Part shown: piece by piece, positions 5,799-13,406 of the stretch
How the letters are laid out: each line of letters opens with the position of its first letter
Position numbering within the stretch: position 1 is the stretch's first letter
Source of the DNA: Streptomyces novaecaesareae
GTDB taxonomy: Bacteria; Actinomycetota; Actinomycetes; Streptomycetales; Streptomycetaceae
Assembly (NCBI RefSeq): GCF_000716875.1
Contig: NZ_JNWQ01000120.1
Coordinates: 1 to 15,507, forward strand
Direction: 5' to 3'
DNA length: 15,507 nt
Notes under the pieces: model-generated
What the model saw: the letters and a program-made list of their open reading frames with translations, nothing else
Told to the model about the DNA's origin: nothing
Databases searched by the model: none
Program-made: the position numbers and the translations under genes

Positions 5799-7088
5799 TC
5801 AGGCCTTGGTGACGTCCTCGACCTCGCTCTCGTCCTCCCGCCCCGGTGTTTTCAGGTCGAATTTGACGATGATGAACCGGAAGAGCGCGTAGTACACCGC
5901 GGCGAAGCAGAGGCCGATGACGATGATCAGCCACGGCTTGGTGGCCAGCCCCCAGTTGATCACGTAGTCGATCAGGCCGGCCGAGAAGCTGAACCCGTCG
6001 TGCACCCCGAGCCCCCAGGTCACCGCCATCGAGGCGCCGGTCAGCAGCGCGTGCACGGCGTACAGGGCCGGGGCGATGTAGGCGAAGGAGTACTCGATCG
6101 GCTCGGTGACACCGGTGACGAAGGACGTCAGGCCGACGGAGAGCATCAGGCCGTAGATCTCCTTGCGGCGGTGCGGCTTGGCCGAGTGCGCGATGGCGAG
6201 CGCGGCGGCGGGCAGCGCGAACATCATGATCGGGAAGAAGCCGGACTGGAACTGGCCGGCCGTCGGGTCGCCCGCCAGGAAACGCGGGATGTCGCCGTGC
6301 ACGATGGAGCCGTCGGGCTTGGTGAACTCGCCGAACTGGAACCAGACGAAGGTGTTCAGCAGCTGGTGCATGCCGATCAGCAGCAGCGCCCGGTTGAACA
6401 GGCCGAAGATGCCGGCGCCCCCCGCGCCGAGATCGGCCAGGTTCTGCGAGAAGTCGTTGAGGCCGCGGCCGATCGGCGGCCAGACCCAGAGCGCGAGGCA
6501 GGCGGTCAGCATGCCGACCAGGGCGGTGATCATCGGCACCAGGCGGCGGCCGTTGAAGAAGCCCAGCCAGTCGACCAGCTTGGTGCGGTGGAACCGCACC
6601 CACAGCCAGGCCGACATCAGGCCGATCAGGATCCCGCCGAGCACCCCCGGGTTCTGGTACGTCGCGTTGGCGGCCTTCGCCGAGGAGTAGTCCACGCACT
6701 GGTCGCTGACCAGCACCGTCGGCGGCTTGCAGTGCTCCGGGAAGGCGTGCAGGACCTTGTAGTAGACGAGGAATCCGACCACGGCCGCCAGGGCCGTCGA
6801 GCCGTCCGCCTTCTTGGCCATGCCGATCGCCACGCCGATGCAGAACAGCATCGGCAGGCCGAGCGAGGAGTCGAGCAGTGCGCCGCCGGCCGCGGCGAAG
6901 ACCTTGGCGACGTTGTTCCAGCCCAGGCCGTCCTTGCCGAACACGTCCGGCTGGCCGAGCCGGTTGAGGATGCCCGCCGCCGGGAGCACCGCCACCGGCA
7001 GCTGCAGCGAGCGGCCCATCTTCTGGAGACCGCCGTAGAAGGTGTGCCACCACACGGTCTGCGGGGCCGTGGCTCCTGCCGAACTCAT
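5799..7088 (-). CDS. nagE1: PTS N-acetylglucosamine permease EIIC (NagE1-like)
   Basis: This 429-residue paralogue of the neighbouring permease has the same EIIC layout and almost the same ends. It shows 'GRSLQLPVAVLPAAGILNRLG', 'MAKKADGSTALAAVVGFLVYYKVL', 'FNGRRLVPMITALVG', 'NRALLLIGMHQLLNTFVWFQ', 'GVTEPIEYSFAYIAPALY', 'GVHDGFSFSAGLIDYVI' and the tail 'PGREDESEVEDVTKA'. It differs by lacking the Ala/Pro-rich N-terminal extension and by a longer loop after the 'VLHAF' segment, 'PEHCKPPTVLVSDQCVDYSSAKAAN', with two cysteines that may form a disulfide outside the membrane. No EIIB domain is fused. The ATG at 7088 has GGAGG about eight bases upstream. It is divergent from nagF, with a single DasR-like site between them. 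In S. coelicolor NagE2, not NagE1, is the principal GlcNAc permease, so the role of this copy is open. Confidence 0.86.
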   Translation of the reverse strand: MSSAGATAPQTVWWHTFYGGLQKMGRSLQLPVAVLPAAGILNRLGQPDVFGKDGLGWNNVAKVFAAAGGALLDSSLGLPMLFCIGVAIGMAKKADGSTALAAVVGFLVYYKVLHAFPEHCKPPTVLVSDQCVDYSSAKAANATYQNPGVLGGILIGLMSAWLWVRFHRTKLVDWLGFFNGRRLVPMITALVGMLTACLALWVWPPIGRGLNDFSQNLADLGAGGAGIFGLFNRALLLIGMHQLLNTFVWFQFGEFTKPDGSIVHGDIPRFLAGDPTAGQFQSGFFPIMMFALPAAALAIAHSAKPHRRKEIYGLMLSVGLTSFVTGVTEPIEYSFAYIAPALYAVHALLTGASMAVTWGLGVHDGFSFSAGLIDYVINWGLATKPWLIIVIGLCFAAVYYALFRFIIVKFDLKTPGREDESEVEDVTKA

Positions 7089-7497
7089 CCTTCACCCTCC
7101 GGGAGCGGTTGCCGGCCGGCGGCCCCCTGCGGGACCCTCGGGCGGAGTCCGGAACACCCGGGGTCCTTTCTGCGCTCATCGGAGTACACATATATTGGTG
7201 TAGACCACTTTGGGGCGCAGGCCGCACTCCGGGACGCCGGCCCCGCTGATCGTCATCCTCGGGCGACGATCCGGAGCCTGCCCGCCGGAGTGGGCCAAAA
7301 GTGAACTAACGTGGCAGACCGGACCGGCACGGGTGATGCTGGTCGCGCTGCTCGCCAGCACGACCGCAGCTGAACCCGCGTCAGCCACCGGCACGGACCT
7401 CGCCGTCCCCACGGCCGAGGGACACCCCCCCCAGCAACAGCGCAGAAACGGCACCCGGCAGAGCGGCCGGCGAGTCGAGACAGAGGGAGAAAACCAG
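7089..7497. other. nagE1-nagF divergent intergenic region (409 bases without a gene)
   Basis: Besides the DasR-like site at 7194-7209 this region holds about 290 bases between that site and the nagF start, a run of eight C (7425-7432), and AACTAACGT (7304-7312), a possible -10 box for nagF without a clear -35. An ORF open from 7210 in the nagF frame has no recognisable protein sequence before the nagF ATG, so it is treated as untranslated leader. Confidence 0.5.
7194..7209. promoter_or_regulatory. DasR-like operator (dre) between nagE1 and nagF
   Basis: TGGTGTAGACCA (7196-7207) differs from the DasR consensus TGGTCTAGACCA by one base, and the flanks ATT and CTT extend it to ATTGGTGTAGACCACT. 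It sits beside an A/T-rich patch (ACATATATT, 7188-7196) that probably contains the nagE1 -10 region, and 288 bases upstream of nagF. One site may serve both divergent genes. Confidence 0.82.
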
Positions 7498-7731
7498 ATG
7501 GCCAGCAAGGCTGAGAAGATCGTCGCCGGTCTGGGCGGCATCGACAACATCGAAGAGGTCGAGGGCTGCATCACCCGCCTGCGCACCGAGGTCAAGGACG
7601 CCAGCCTGGTCGACGAAGCCGCCCTCAAGGCCGCCGGCGCCCACGGCGTCGTCAAGATGGGCACCGCGATCCAGGTCGTCATCGGCACCGACGCCGACCC
7701 GATCGCCGCCGACATCGAGGACATGATGTGA
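7498..7731 (+). CDS. nagF: PTS glucose/GlcNAc EIIB subunit NagF
   Basis: A 77-residue free-standing EIIB protein of the glucose superfamily. It takes phosphate from EIIA on a cysteine and passes it to GlcNAc in the EIIC channel. The active site is clear: '[18 protein letters not shown]' with Cys24 in the classical G-C-x-T-R-L-R motif. The second half, '[31 protein letters not shown]', matches the 'lkalGa.gvv..g...qvi.G..a' pattern of the fold. The ATG at 7498 follows AGAGGGAG by about seven bases; the longer frame from 7210 is not protein-like. Both EIIC genes in the window lack a B domain, so this is presumably their shared phosphodonor. It is divergent from nagE1, and the DasR-like site at 7194-7209 probably controls both. 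Confidence 0.9.
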   Translation: MASKAEKIVAGLGGIDNIEEVEGCITRLRTEVKDASLVDEAALKAAGAHGVVKMGTAIQVVIGTDADPIAADIEDMM

Positions 7732-7758
7732 GCTGAGCCACCCGGGCTCACCCACCCC

Positions 7759-7791
7759 GGCCCGCCGACCCGCCCAGCGGGACGGCGGGCC
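7759..7791 (+). terminator. Stem-loop downstream of nagF
   Basis: GGCCCGCCG (7759-7767) pairs perfectly with CGGCGGGCC (7783-7791) around a 15-base loop, 28 bases after the nagF stop. A smaller stem GAGCC/GGCTC (7735-7749) precedes it. No T-tract follows. Confidence 0.55.
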
Positions 7792-7806
7792 GCGGCACAT
7801 CACGGC

Positions 7807-7893
7807 GCCACGGCGGCCGCACCGCAGGCCCGGGTACCGCCGCGGCCGCACCGCAGGCCCGGGCGCCACCGCGGCCCCACCGCAGGCCCGGGC
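7807..7893. repeat. Tandem repeat, 3 x 29 bp, between nagF and rph
   Basis: Three contiguous units start at 7807, 7836 and 7865. The shared core is GCGGCCGCACCGCAGGCC followed by CGGG; the third unit has one C-for-G change in the core, and the six bases between cores vary (GCCACG, ACCGCC, GCCACC). There are no spacers between units. The array ends 27 bases before the rph -10 box, so it fills the upstream promoter region. Confidence 0.85.
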
Positions 7894-7919
7894 GCATCCG
7901 AACCGCCGTCCGGAACCAT

Positions 7920-7925
7920 TACGCT
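7920..7925 (+). promoter_or_regulatory. Putative -10 box (TACGCT) of leaderless rph
   Basis: TACGCT lies eight bases before the ATG at 7934, and no Shine-Dalgarno sequence is present. The -35 region shows no good match. Confidence 0.45.
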
Positions 7926-7933
7926 CAGTGCCT

Positions 7934-8655
<722 letters not shown>

Positions 8656-8659
<4 letters not shown>

Positions 8660-8730
8660 ACCCGGAAGGGGCGAACCCGGCCGGGGTGAATCCGGCCGAG
8701 GCGGACCCGGCCGGACTGAACCCGGAAGGG
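8656..8730. repeat. Tandem repeat, 5 x 15 bp, starting in the rph stop codon
   Basis: Five contiguous 15-base units follow the pattern [CG][TC]G[AG]A[CT]CCGG[AC][AC]G[AG][GA]. The first (8656-8670) and last (8716-8730) are identical, CTGAACCCGGAAGGG; the middle three read GCGAACCCGGCCGGG, GTGAATCCGGCCGAG and GCGGACCCGGCCGGA. The first unit contains the rph TGA. Stop codons recur in units 3 and 5 in the same frame, so the array does not extend the protein. Confidence 0.85.
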
Positions 8731-8797
8731 CCCGCGCGCCGTGGACACCAGCGGACGCGCGTTCAGCCTGCTGTACAGGCCGGGCCCGGAGACCGTA

Positions 8798-8829
8798 CGG
8801 TTCCCGCAGCACCCCCGCTGCGGGAACCG
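8798..8829 (+). terminator. Perfect 13-bp stem-loop downstream of rph
   Basis: CGGTTCCCGCAGC (8798-8810) pairs without mismatch with GCTGCGGGAACCG (8817-8829) around the loop ACCCCC. It lies about 140 bases after rph and 57 before the lipoprotein gene. There is no T-tract, as in many streptomycete terminators. Confidence 0.75.
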
Positions 8830-8885
8830 CGCACCCCCCGGCGCGCGTCCCCCACCACGGAACCCGCGCCCCACAGGAGGACCGG

Positions 8886-9275
8886 ATGCCGTCCAGCATC
8901 GCCCGCCCCGCCGCCCTCGCCGTGGCCGGACTGATCGCGATCCTCCCGCTCAGCATGGTGAGTTGCTCCGCCGCGCAGAAGGCGATCGACTGCGGCAACA
9001 CCGCCGTGAAGATCACCGGCGACATCGCCGACGTCACCAAGGCCTACGACAACTCCAGCAACGACTCGGCCGCCGCCGGGAAGGCGCTGCAGAAGCTCAA
9101 GAACGACCTCGACCAGGTCGGGAAGAACTCCAAGAACACCGACGTCGCCAAGGCCGTGACCGACCTCCAGAAGCAGGTCGAGAACGTGCAGCACGCCGCC
9201 GACAAGAACCAGGTCCCCGACCTCAAGCCGCTCGGCGACGCCGCCGGCAACCTCACCTCGGTGTGCACCGGCTGA
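8886..9275 (+). CDS. Small putative lipoprotein, function unknown
   Basis: This 129-residue protein begins with a signal peptide: Arg7, a hydrophobic stretch 'PAALAVAGLIAILPLSMVS', then Cys27 as the probable lipidated residue (lipobox-like MVSC, with Met at -3 slightly atypical). It should therefore be anchored to the outer face of the membrane. The mature part is polar, Lys/Asp-rich and largely helical ('AAGKALQKLKNDLDQVGKNSKNTDVAKAVTDLQKQVENVQ'), suggesting a coiled coil over about residues 60-105. Cys36 and Cys127 bracket it and could form a disulfide. The ATG at 8886 follows CAGGAGG by five bases, an ideal SD. It ends 31 bases before rdgB, whose -35 box overlaps its stop codon. I do not recognise a characterised homologue; proteins of this kind next to rdgB seem to occur in other Streptomyces. 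Confidence 0.82.
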   Translation: MPSSIARPAALAVAGLIAILPLSMVSCSAAQKAIDCGNTAVKITGDIADVTKAYDNSSNDSAAAGKALQKLKNDLDQVGKNSKNTDVAKAVTDLQKQVENVQHAADKNQVPDLKPLGDAAGNLTSVCTG

Positions 9276-9299
9276 CCGCCCCCGGCCGCTCGATAGGGT
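9272..9299 (+). promoter_or_regulatory. Putative promoter of leaderless rdgB
   Basis: CTGACC (9272-9277) and TAGGGT (9294-9299) are separated by 16 bases, and the ATG follows seven bases after the -10 box. No SD is present. The -35 box contains the stop codon of the preceding lipoprotein gene. Confidence 0.55.
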
Positions 9300-9306
9300 G
9301 GGCGAT

Positions 9307-9912
9307 ATGTCCACCCGCCTGATCCTCGCCACCCGCAACCAGCACAAGGTCGCCGAGCTGCGCGCCATCCTCACCGACGCCGGCCTGGACGTCGAACTCG
9401 TCGGCGCCGACGCCTACCCGGAGATCCCCGACGTCCCCGAGACCGGCGTCACCTTCGCCGAGAACGCCCTGCTCAAGGCCCACGCCCTGGCCCGCGCCAC
9501 CGGCCTGCCCGCCGTCGCCGACGACTCCGGCCTCTGCGTGGACGTGCTGAACGGCGCGCCCGGCATCTTCTCCGCCCGCTGGTCCGGCAAGCACGGCGAC
9601 GACCGCGCCAACCTCGACCTGCTGCTCGCCCAGCTCTCCGACATCGCCGAACCGCACCGCGGCGCCCACTTCTTCTGCGCCGCCGCCCTGGCGTTGCCCG
9701 ACGGCACCGAACGCGTCGTCGAGGGCCGCCTCCTCGGCACCCTGCGCCACGCGCCGTCCGGCACCAACGGCTTCGGCTACGACCCGATCCTCCAGCCCCT
9801 CGGCGAAACCCGCACCTGCGCGGAGCTGACGGCGGACGAGAAGAACGCCATCAGCCACCGCGGCCAGGCCTTCCGCGCCCTGGCCCCGGTCGTCAAGGAG
9901 CTCATCGGCTGA
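9307..9912 (+). CDS. rdgB: RdgB/HAM1 non-canonical purine NTP pyrophosphatase
   Basis: The 201-residue cytoplasmic enzyme hydrolyses ITP, dITP and XTP to monophosphates, keeping deaminated purines out of nucleic acids. All the family motifs are present: 'LATRNQHKVAELRAIL' at the N-terminus (7-22), 'TFAENALLKA' (49-58), 'ADDSGLCVDVLNGAPGIFSARWSG' (71-94), 'GTNGFGYDPILQP' (152-164) and 'AELTADEKNAISHRGQAFRAL' (172-192). Length is typical (about 200). The ATG at 9307 is preferred to the in-frame GTG at 9298, since that GTG overlaps the probable -10 box TAGGGT and the family motif starts only a few residues after the ATG. The gene is the last of a three-gene + strand cluster with rph. It ends before a strong bidirectional terminator shared with the tRNA-Leu gene. 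Confidence 0.94.
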   Translation: MSTRLILATRNQHKVAELRAILTDAGLDVELVGADAYPEIPDVPETGVTFAENALLKAHALARATGLPAVADDSGLCVDVLNGAPGIFSARWSGKHGDDRANLDLLLAQLSDIAEPHRGAHFFCAAALALPDGTERVVEGRLLGTLRHAPSGTNGFGYDPILQPLGETRTCAELTADEKNAISHRGQAFRALAPVVKELIG

Positions 9913-9931
9913 CGTGCCGTCCGCTGAACAC

Positions 9932-9970
9932 CGAAGGCCCGCCCCGGGATGATCCCGGGGCGGGCCTTCG
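9932..9970. terminator. Bidirectional terminator between rdgB and tRNA-Leu
   Basis: CGAAGGCCCGCCCCGGGA (9932-9949) and its exact complement (9953-9970) form a very GC-rich hairpin with a short loop (ATGAT or smaller). It lies 20 bases after the rdgB stop on the plus strand and 18 bases beyond the 3' end of the convergent tRNA, so it can serve both. Confidence 0.85.
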
Positions 9971-9987
9971 ATTCATAGATGTAAGGC

Positions 9988-10075
9988 TGGTGCGGCCTGA
10001 GGGATTCGAACCCTCACGGGGTTTCCCCCACCGGATCCTAAGTCCGGCGCGTCTCGCCAGCTCCGCCAAGGCCGC
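9988..10075 (-). tRNA. tRNA-Leu (anticodon TAG)
   Basis: Read on the minus strand, the gene starts GCGGCCTTGGCGGAGCTGG and ends GGGTTCGAATCCC-TCAGGCCGCACCA. The 7-bp acceptor stem GCGGCCT/AGGCCGC, the anticodon arm CCGGA-CTTAGGA-TCCGG, a long class II variable arm (TGGGGGAAACCCCG) and the T-arm GAGGG-TTCGAAT-CCCTC are all complete. The anticodon is TAG (RNA UAG), reading CUN leucine codons. The CCA end is encoded. Only 12 bases separate it from the upstream HNH endonuclease gene on the same strand, so its promoter must lie inside that gene or upstream of it. Confidence 0.96.
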
Positions 10076-10087
10076 CTGGCCTCTAGT

Positions 10088-10771
10088 CTAGGGCCTCGCT
10101 TCCGATGGGAACACCGCGATTCCGTTCGGCGCCTTGCGCTTGTTCTTGTTCCGCCCGCAGTACGTATCGGTAACGGCGTGGCAGTTGGGGCAGAGCAGTC
10201 GGAGGTTGTCGGGCCGATTGTCGGACCAGTCGCCGTTGACGTGGTCGACCTCCAGCGTCATCGGCCTCCCGTGCCACTCGGGTCCGGTGCCGCAGCCGTC
10301 GCACAGTTCCGGTCGGCCGAGCGCGGCAAGGGCTCGGCGAATGCGGAAGCCGGGCACTCGCTTGGCCTCTGCCGGGCGCCGAACGAGAACCTCCGCTGGC
10401 GGTAGCCGCCGAGGCGACGGCTTGCCGCGGTTGTGAGCCACTCCGGTGAAGTGGGAGGTGTCGATTCCGAAGGCCTTGATGCGACGCCCGACATGGGCCT
10501 GCGTGCCGCCGGCCTGGCGCCGGTTGAGGTAGCGGATCACTCCGGCCACGCTGTGCGAGGCGGCCACGGCTTCCTGTAGGAGCTCCCTCGTGTAGAAGGT
10601 CCCGGGCTCGGGAAAGTGTGACGCGTCGATGCCGTACGCCTTGATCCTCTGCCTCAGGTATGAGCGGTTGTACTGGTTCGGTTCGCGGTCGAGCGCGATC
10701 AGCATCTCGTCCAGCGTGGTTGCGGCTGCCGCAGCTTCGGCGAGCAGCTCGCGGGTGTACTTGACCGGCAT
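10088..10771 (-). CDS. HNH endonuclease with two N-terminal DNA-binding repeats
   Basis: The 227-residue protein has two parts. Residues 5-53 and 60-108 are clear repeats of one module (YTRELL-x-EA ... RIKA[YF]GID[AT]SHF), probably a helix-turn-helix DNA-binding unit. Residues 145-210 are an HNH nuclease domain with zinc ligands Cys157-x2-Cys160 and Cys194-x2-Cys197, the 'EVDHVNGD' motif (Asp176, His177), 'DNL' (Asn189) and 'NCH' (His198), so all catalytic positions are present. 'LEVDHVNGDWSDNRPDNLRLLCPNCHAVTDTYCGRN' is a form common in streptomycete and actinophage HNH proteins. It may be a free-standing homing-type endonuclease; the target is unknown. The ATG at 10771 is preceded by AGGGGGA. 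The gene ends 12 bases before tRNA-Leu on the same strand and is divergent from the chitinase. Its coding bias is less extreme than its neighbours', which fits acquisition. Confidence 0.87.
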   Translation of the reverse strand: MPVKYTRELLAEAAAAATTLDEMLIALDREPNQYNRSYLRQRIKAYGIDASHFPEPGTFYTRELLQEAVAASHSVAGVIRYLNRRQAGGTQAHVGRRIKAFGIDTSHFTGVAHNRGKPSPRRLPPAEVLVRRPAEAKRVPGFRIRRALAALGRPELCDGCGTGPEWHGRPMTLEVDHVNGDWSDNRPDNLRLLCPNCHAVTDTYCGRNKNKRKAPNGIAVFPSEARP

Positions 10772-10870
10772 GGGTCCCCCTGTGGGCTGGTGGACCCCTT
10801 CCCCAGTGTGTGAACGAGCGGCGGGTGGATTGGTTACGGCCTCCGGGGTGTTTGGCTGTTGATGACCAAT

Positions 10871-10913
10871 TGGTACAGACCTATTGACCTATGTGGTTCA
10901 GACCACATAGCTT
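10871..10913 (+). promoter_or_regulatory. Chitinase promoter with DasR-like direct repeats
   Basis: Two 12-base repeats, TGGTACAGACCT (10871-10882) and TGGTTCAGACCA (10894-10905), flank TTGACC (10884-10889, -35). TAGCTT (10908-10913) follows after 18 bases as the -10 box. This is the arrangement known from Streptomyces chitinase promoters (repeat consensus near TGGTCCAGACCT), and both repeats resemble the DasR dre consensus. ATGTGGTTCAGACCACAT (10891-10908) is also a near-perfect palindrome. Confidence 0.88.
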
Positions 10914-10985
10914 CGGCGCCAATTGAATCCCCCACGTGCGTGCTCCCCCACAGGCATGCGCCGACACTCTCTCCTGGAGGACCGA

Positions 10986-13373
10986 GTGTTGATCCGAAGC
11001 ACGGCGGAGCGGCGTCCCACCGCCGCGTTCCGCCGTAAGAGCGCCCGGGCGGGTGCGGCCTCGGTGGCCTCCGCCGCGTTGGCCGGGCTGGTGATGGCGA
11101 CGCTGGGTGCGGCGCCCTCGCAGGCGTCGGCGGCCGTCGACAACGCGTCCTGTCGGCCGGACGGGCTGTACCAGACGCCCGGGGTGGACGTCCCGTACTG
11201 CTCCGTCTACGACACCGGCGGGCGCGAGAAGATGGGCGCGGACCACCAGCGCCGCATCATCGGCTACTTCACGGGCTGGCGTACCGGCAAGAACGGCGAC
11301 CAGCCGTACCTGGTGAGCGACGTCCCCTGGGACAAGGTCACCCACCTCAACTACGCCTTCGGGCACGTCGGTGGCGACAACAAGCTGTCCGTCGGTACGG
11401 ACGGCCCGACCAACGAGGCGACCGGGATCTCCTTCCCGGGCGTGCCCGGTGCCGAGTTGGACCCGACCCTGCCGTACAAGGGCCACTTCAACCTGCTGAC
11501 GAAGTTCAAGAAGCAGTACCCGAACGTCAAGACCCTGATCTCGGTGGGCGGTTGGACCGAGACCGGCGGCTACTTCGGGGACGACGGCAAGCGGGTGAAC
11601 TCCGGCGGCTTCTACTCGATGACCGTCAACCCGGACGGCAGCGTCAACCAGGCCGGCATCGACACCTTCGCCGCCTCCTCGGTCGACTTCGTCCGCACGT
11701 ACGGCTTCAACGGCGTCGACATCGACTACGAGTACCCGACCTCGATGAAGGACGCGGGCAACCCGCTGGACTGGCAGCTCGCCAACTCCAAGCGCGGCTC
11801 GCTGGCCAAGGGCTACGCGGCGCTGATGAAGACGCTGCGGGAGAGCCTGGACAAGGCCGGCGCCGCCGACGGCCGGCACTACCTGCTGTCGGTCGCGGCC
11901 CCGTCGTCCGGCTACCTGCTGCGCGGCATGGAGACCTTCCAGGTGGCGCAGTACCTGGACTACGTCAACATCATGTCGTACGACCTGCACGGCGCCTGGA
12001 ACAAGTACGTCGGCCCGAACGCCTCGCTGTTCGACGACGGCAAGGACGGCGAGCTGGCGGCCGCCAACGTGTACGGCACCGGGCAGTACGGCGGCATCGG
12101 CTACCTGAACGCCGACTGGTCGTACCACTACTTCCGCGGTGCGATGCCCGGCGGCCGGATCAACGTCGGCCTGCCGTACTACACCCGCGGCTTCAAGAAC
12201 GTCCAGGGCGGCACCAACGGCCTCTGGGGTACGGCGTCCGCGACGACCTGCCCGGTCGGCTCCGGTCTGACCTCCTGCGGTGACGGCGCCGTCGGCATCG
12301 ACAACATCTGGAACGACAAGGACGACGCGGGCAAGGAGTCCCCGGCCGGGTCGAACCCGATGTGGCACGCGAAGAACCTGGAGAAGGGCATCCTGCCCGA
12401 CTACCTGGCCAAGTACGGCGTGACCGACACCGCGCTGCAGGGCACCTACGCCCGCAACTACAGCTCCAGCCTGGTGGCGCCGTGGCTGTGGAACGACGCC
12501 AAGAAGGTGTTCCTCTCCACCGAGGACGAGCAGTCGGTGGGCGCCAAGGCGGACTACATCGTCAACCAGGGCGCCGGTGGCGCGATGGTCTGGGAGCTCG
12601 CGGGCGACTACAGGTGGGACGCCGCCGCCAACGGCGGCAAGGGCGAGTACGTCCCCGGTTCGACGCTGACCTCGCTGATGTACGACAAGTTCAAGTCGGC
12701 GACGCCGTACGGCGCGGCCCGCTCGACGATCGCGCTGCCGCAGCAGACCCTGCCGATCGACGTGTCGTTCACCGACTTCGCGCTGGGTGACTCGAACTAC
12801 CCGATCAACCCGAAGCTGCACATCGTCAACAACGCGACGGTGACCCTGCCGGGCGGCACCGAGTTCCAGTTCGACTACTCCAACTCGGCCCCGGGCAACG
12901 CCAAGGACCAGTCCGGCTTCGGCCTGCAGGTCATCAGGCAGGACAACCCGGGCCCGGGCAACGTGGGCGGTCTGAAGGGCACGTACAACCGGGTGTCGGT
13001 CAAGCTGCCGGGCTGGCAGTCGTTGGCTCCGGGCGCCTCGGTCGACATGGACTTCGTCTACTACCTGCCGGTGTCGACGCCGTCGAACTGGACGGTCAAC
13101 GTGGGCGGCACGCTCTACGGGATCAAGGGCGACCTGACCCGGGGCGCGGCGGACGGCGGTACGACGCCGCCCACGACTCCGCCGACGACCCCGCCCACCA
13201 CTTTGCCGGCCGGCTGCGCGGGTGCGCCGAGCTGGGACGCGGGCACCACCTATGCGAGCCCCACCAAGGTCTCGTGGAAGGGCCGCTACTACCAGAACAA
13301 GTGGTGGACCAAGGGCGACGACCCCACGGCCAGTGGCGCGTGGGGCGTCTGGAGCGACCTCGGGGCCTGCTGA
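10986..13373 (+). CDS. Secreted GH18 chitinase with C-terminal CBM5/12
   Basis: The 795-residue precursor has a long Sec-type signal (residues 1 to about 50; basic RRPTAAFRRK, hydrophobic core, cleavage near ASA-AV). A large GH18 barrel follows (about 75-580): 'RRIIGYFTGW', 'LISVGGWTETGGYF', the catalytic 'FNGVDIDYEYP' with Asp245, Asp247 and acid Glu249, 'MSYDLHGAW', 'GLPYYTRGF' and 'GGAMVWELAGDY'. Next comes a beta-rich module of about 140 residues (from 'ALPQQTLPIDVSFTDFALGDSNYPINPKLHIVNN' to 'NVGGTLYG') that I cannot assign, a TTPPTTPP linker, and a C-terminal CBM5/12 chitin-binding domain (about 743-795, 'WDAGTTYASPTKVSWKGRYYQNKWW ... GAWGVW'). The start is the GTG at 10986 with GGAGG five bases upstream; an in-frame TTG at 10923 lies too close to the promoter. 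It releases GlcNAc oligomers from chitin outside the cell. The promoter carries DasR-type repeats. Confidence 0.93.
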   Translation: MLIRSTAERRPTAAFRRKSARAGAASVASAALAGLVMATLGAAPSQASAAVDNASCRPDGLYQTPGVDVPYCSVYDTGGREKMGADHQRRIIGYFTGWRTGKNGDQPYLVSDVPWDKVTHLNYAFGHVGGDNKLSVGTDGPTNEATGISFPGVPGAELDPTLPYKGHFNLLTKFKKQYPNVKTLISVGGWTETGGYFGDDGKRVNSGGFYSMTVNPDGSVNQAGIDTFAASSVDFVRTYGFNGVDIDYEYPTSMKDAGNPLDWQLANSKRGSLAKGYAALMKTLRESLDKAGAADGRHYLLSVAAPSSGYLLRGMETFQVAQYLDYVNIMSYDLHGAWNKYVGPNASLFDDGKDGELAAANVYGTGQYGGIGYLNADWSYHYFRGAMPGGRINVGLPYYTRGFKNVQGGTNGLWGTASATTCPVGSGLTSCGDGAVGIDNIWNDKDDAGKESPAGSNPMWHAKNLEKGILPDYLAKYGVTDTALQGTYARNYSSSLVAPWLWNDAKKVFLSTEDEQSVGAKADYIVNQGAGGAMVWELAGDYRWDAAANGGKGEYVPGSTLTSLMYDKFKSATPYGAARSTIALPQQTLPIDVSFTDFALGDSNYPINPKLHIVNNATVTLPGGTEFQFDYSNSAPGNAKDQSGFGLQVIRQDNPGPGNVGGLKGTYNRVSVKLPGWQSLAPGASVDMDFVYYLPVSTPSNWTVNVGGTLYGIKGDLTRGAADGGTTPPTTPPTTPPTTLPAGCAGAPSWDAGTTYASPTKVSWKGRYYQNKWWTKGDDPTASGAWGVWSDLGAC

Positions 13374-13406
13374 GCAGGGAGCGGCCCGCCGAGGTGAGGG
13401 ACGGCG

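Noticed and set aside
3939..7304. A 1121-residue plus-strand ORF across the nagE region
   Set aside because: It is antisense to both EIIC genes, its product is a low-complexity mix rich in G, E, Q and R, and it covers the double terminator and the DasR operator. It is a GC-bias shadow.
7807..7893. Possible short CRISPR array because of a 29-base period
   Set aside because: The units are contiguous without spacers and number only three; it is a simple tandem repeat.
10923..10985. Chitinase start at the TTG at 10923
   Set aside because: That codon lies 10 bases after the -10 box and has no SD, while the GTG at 10986 has GGAGG at ideal spacing and begins a normal secretion signal.
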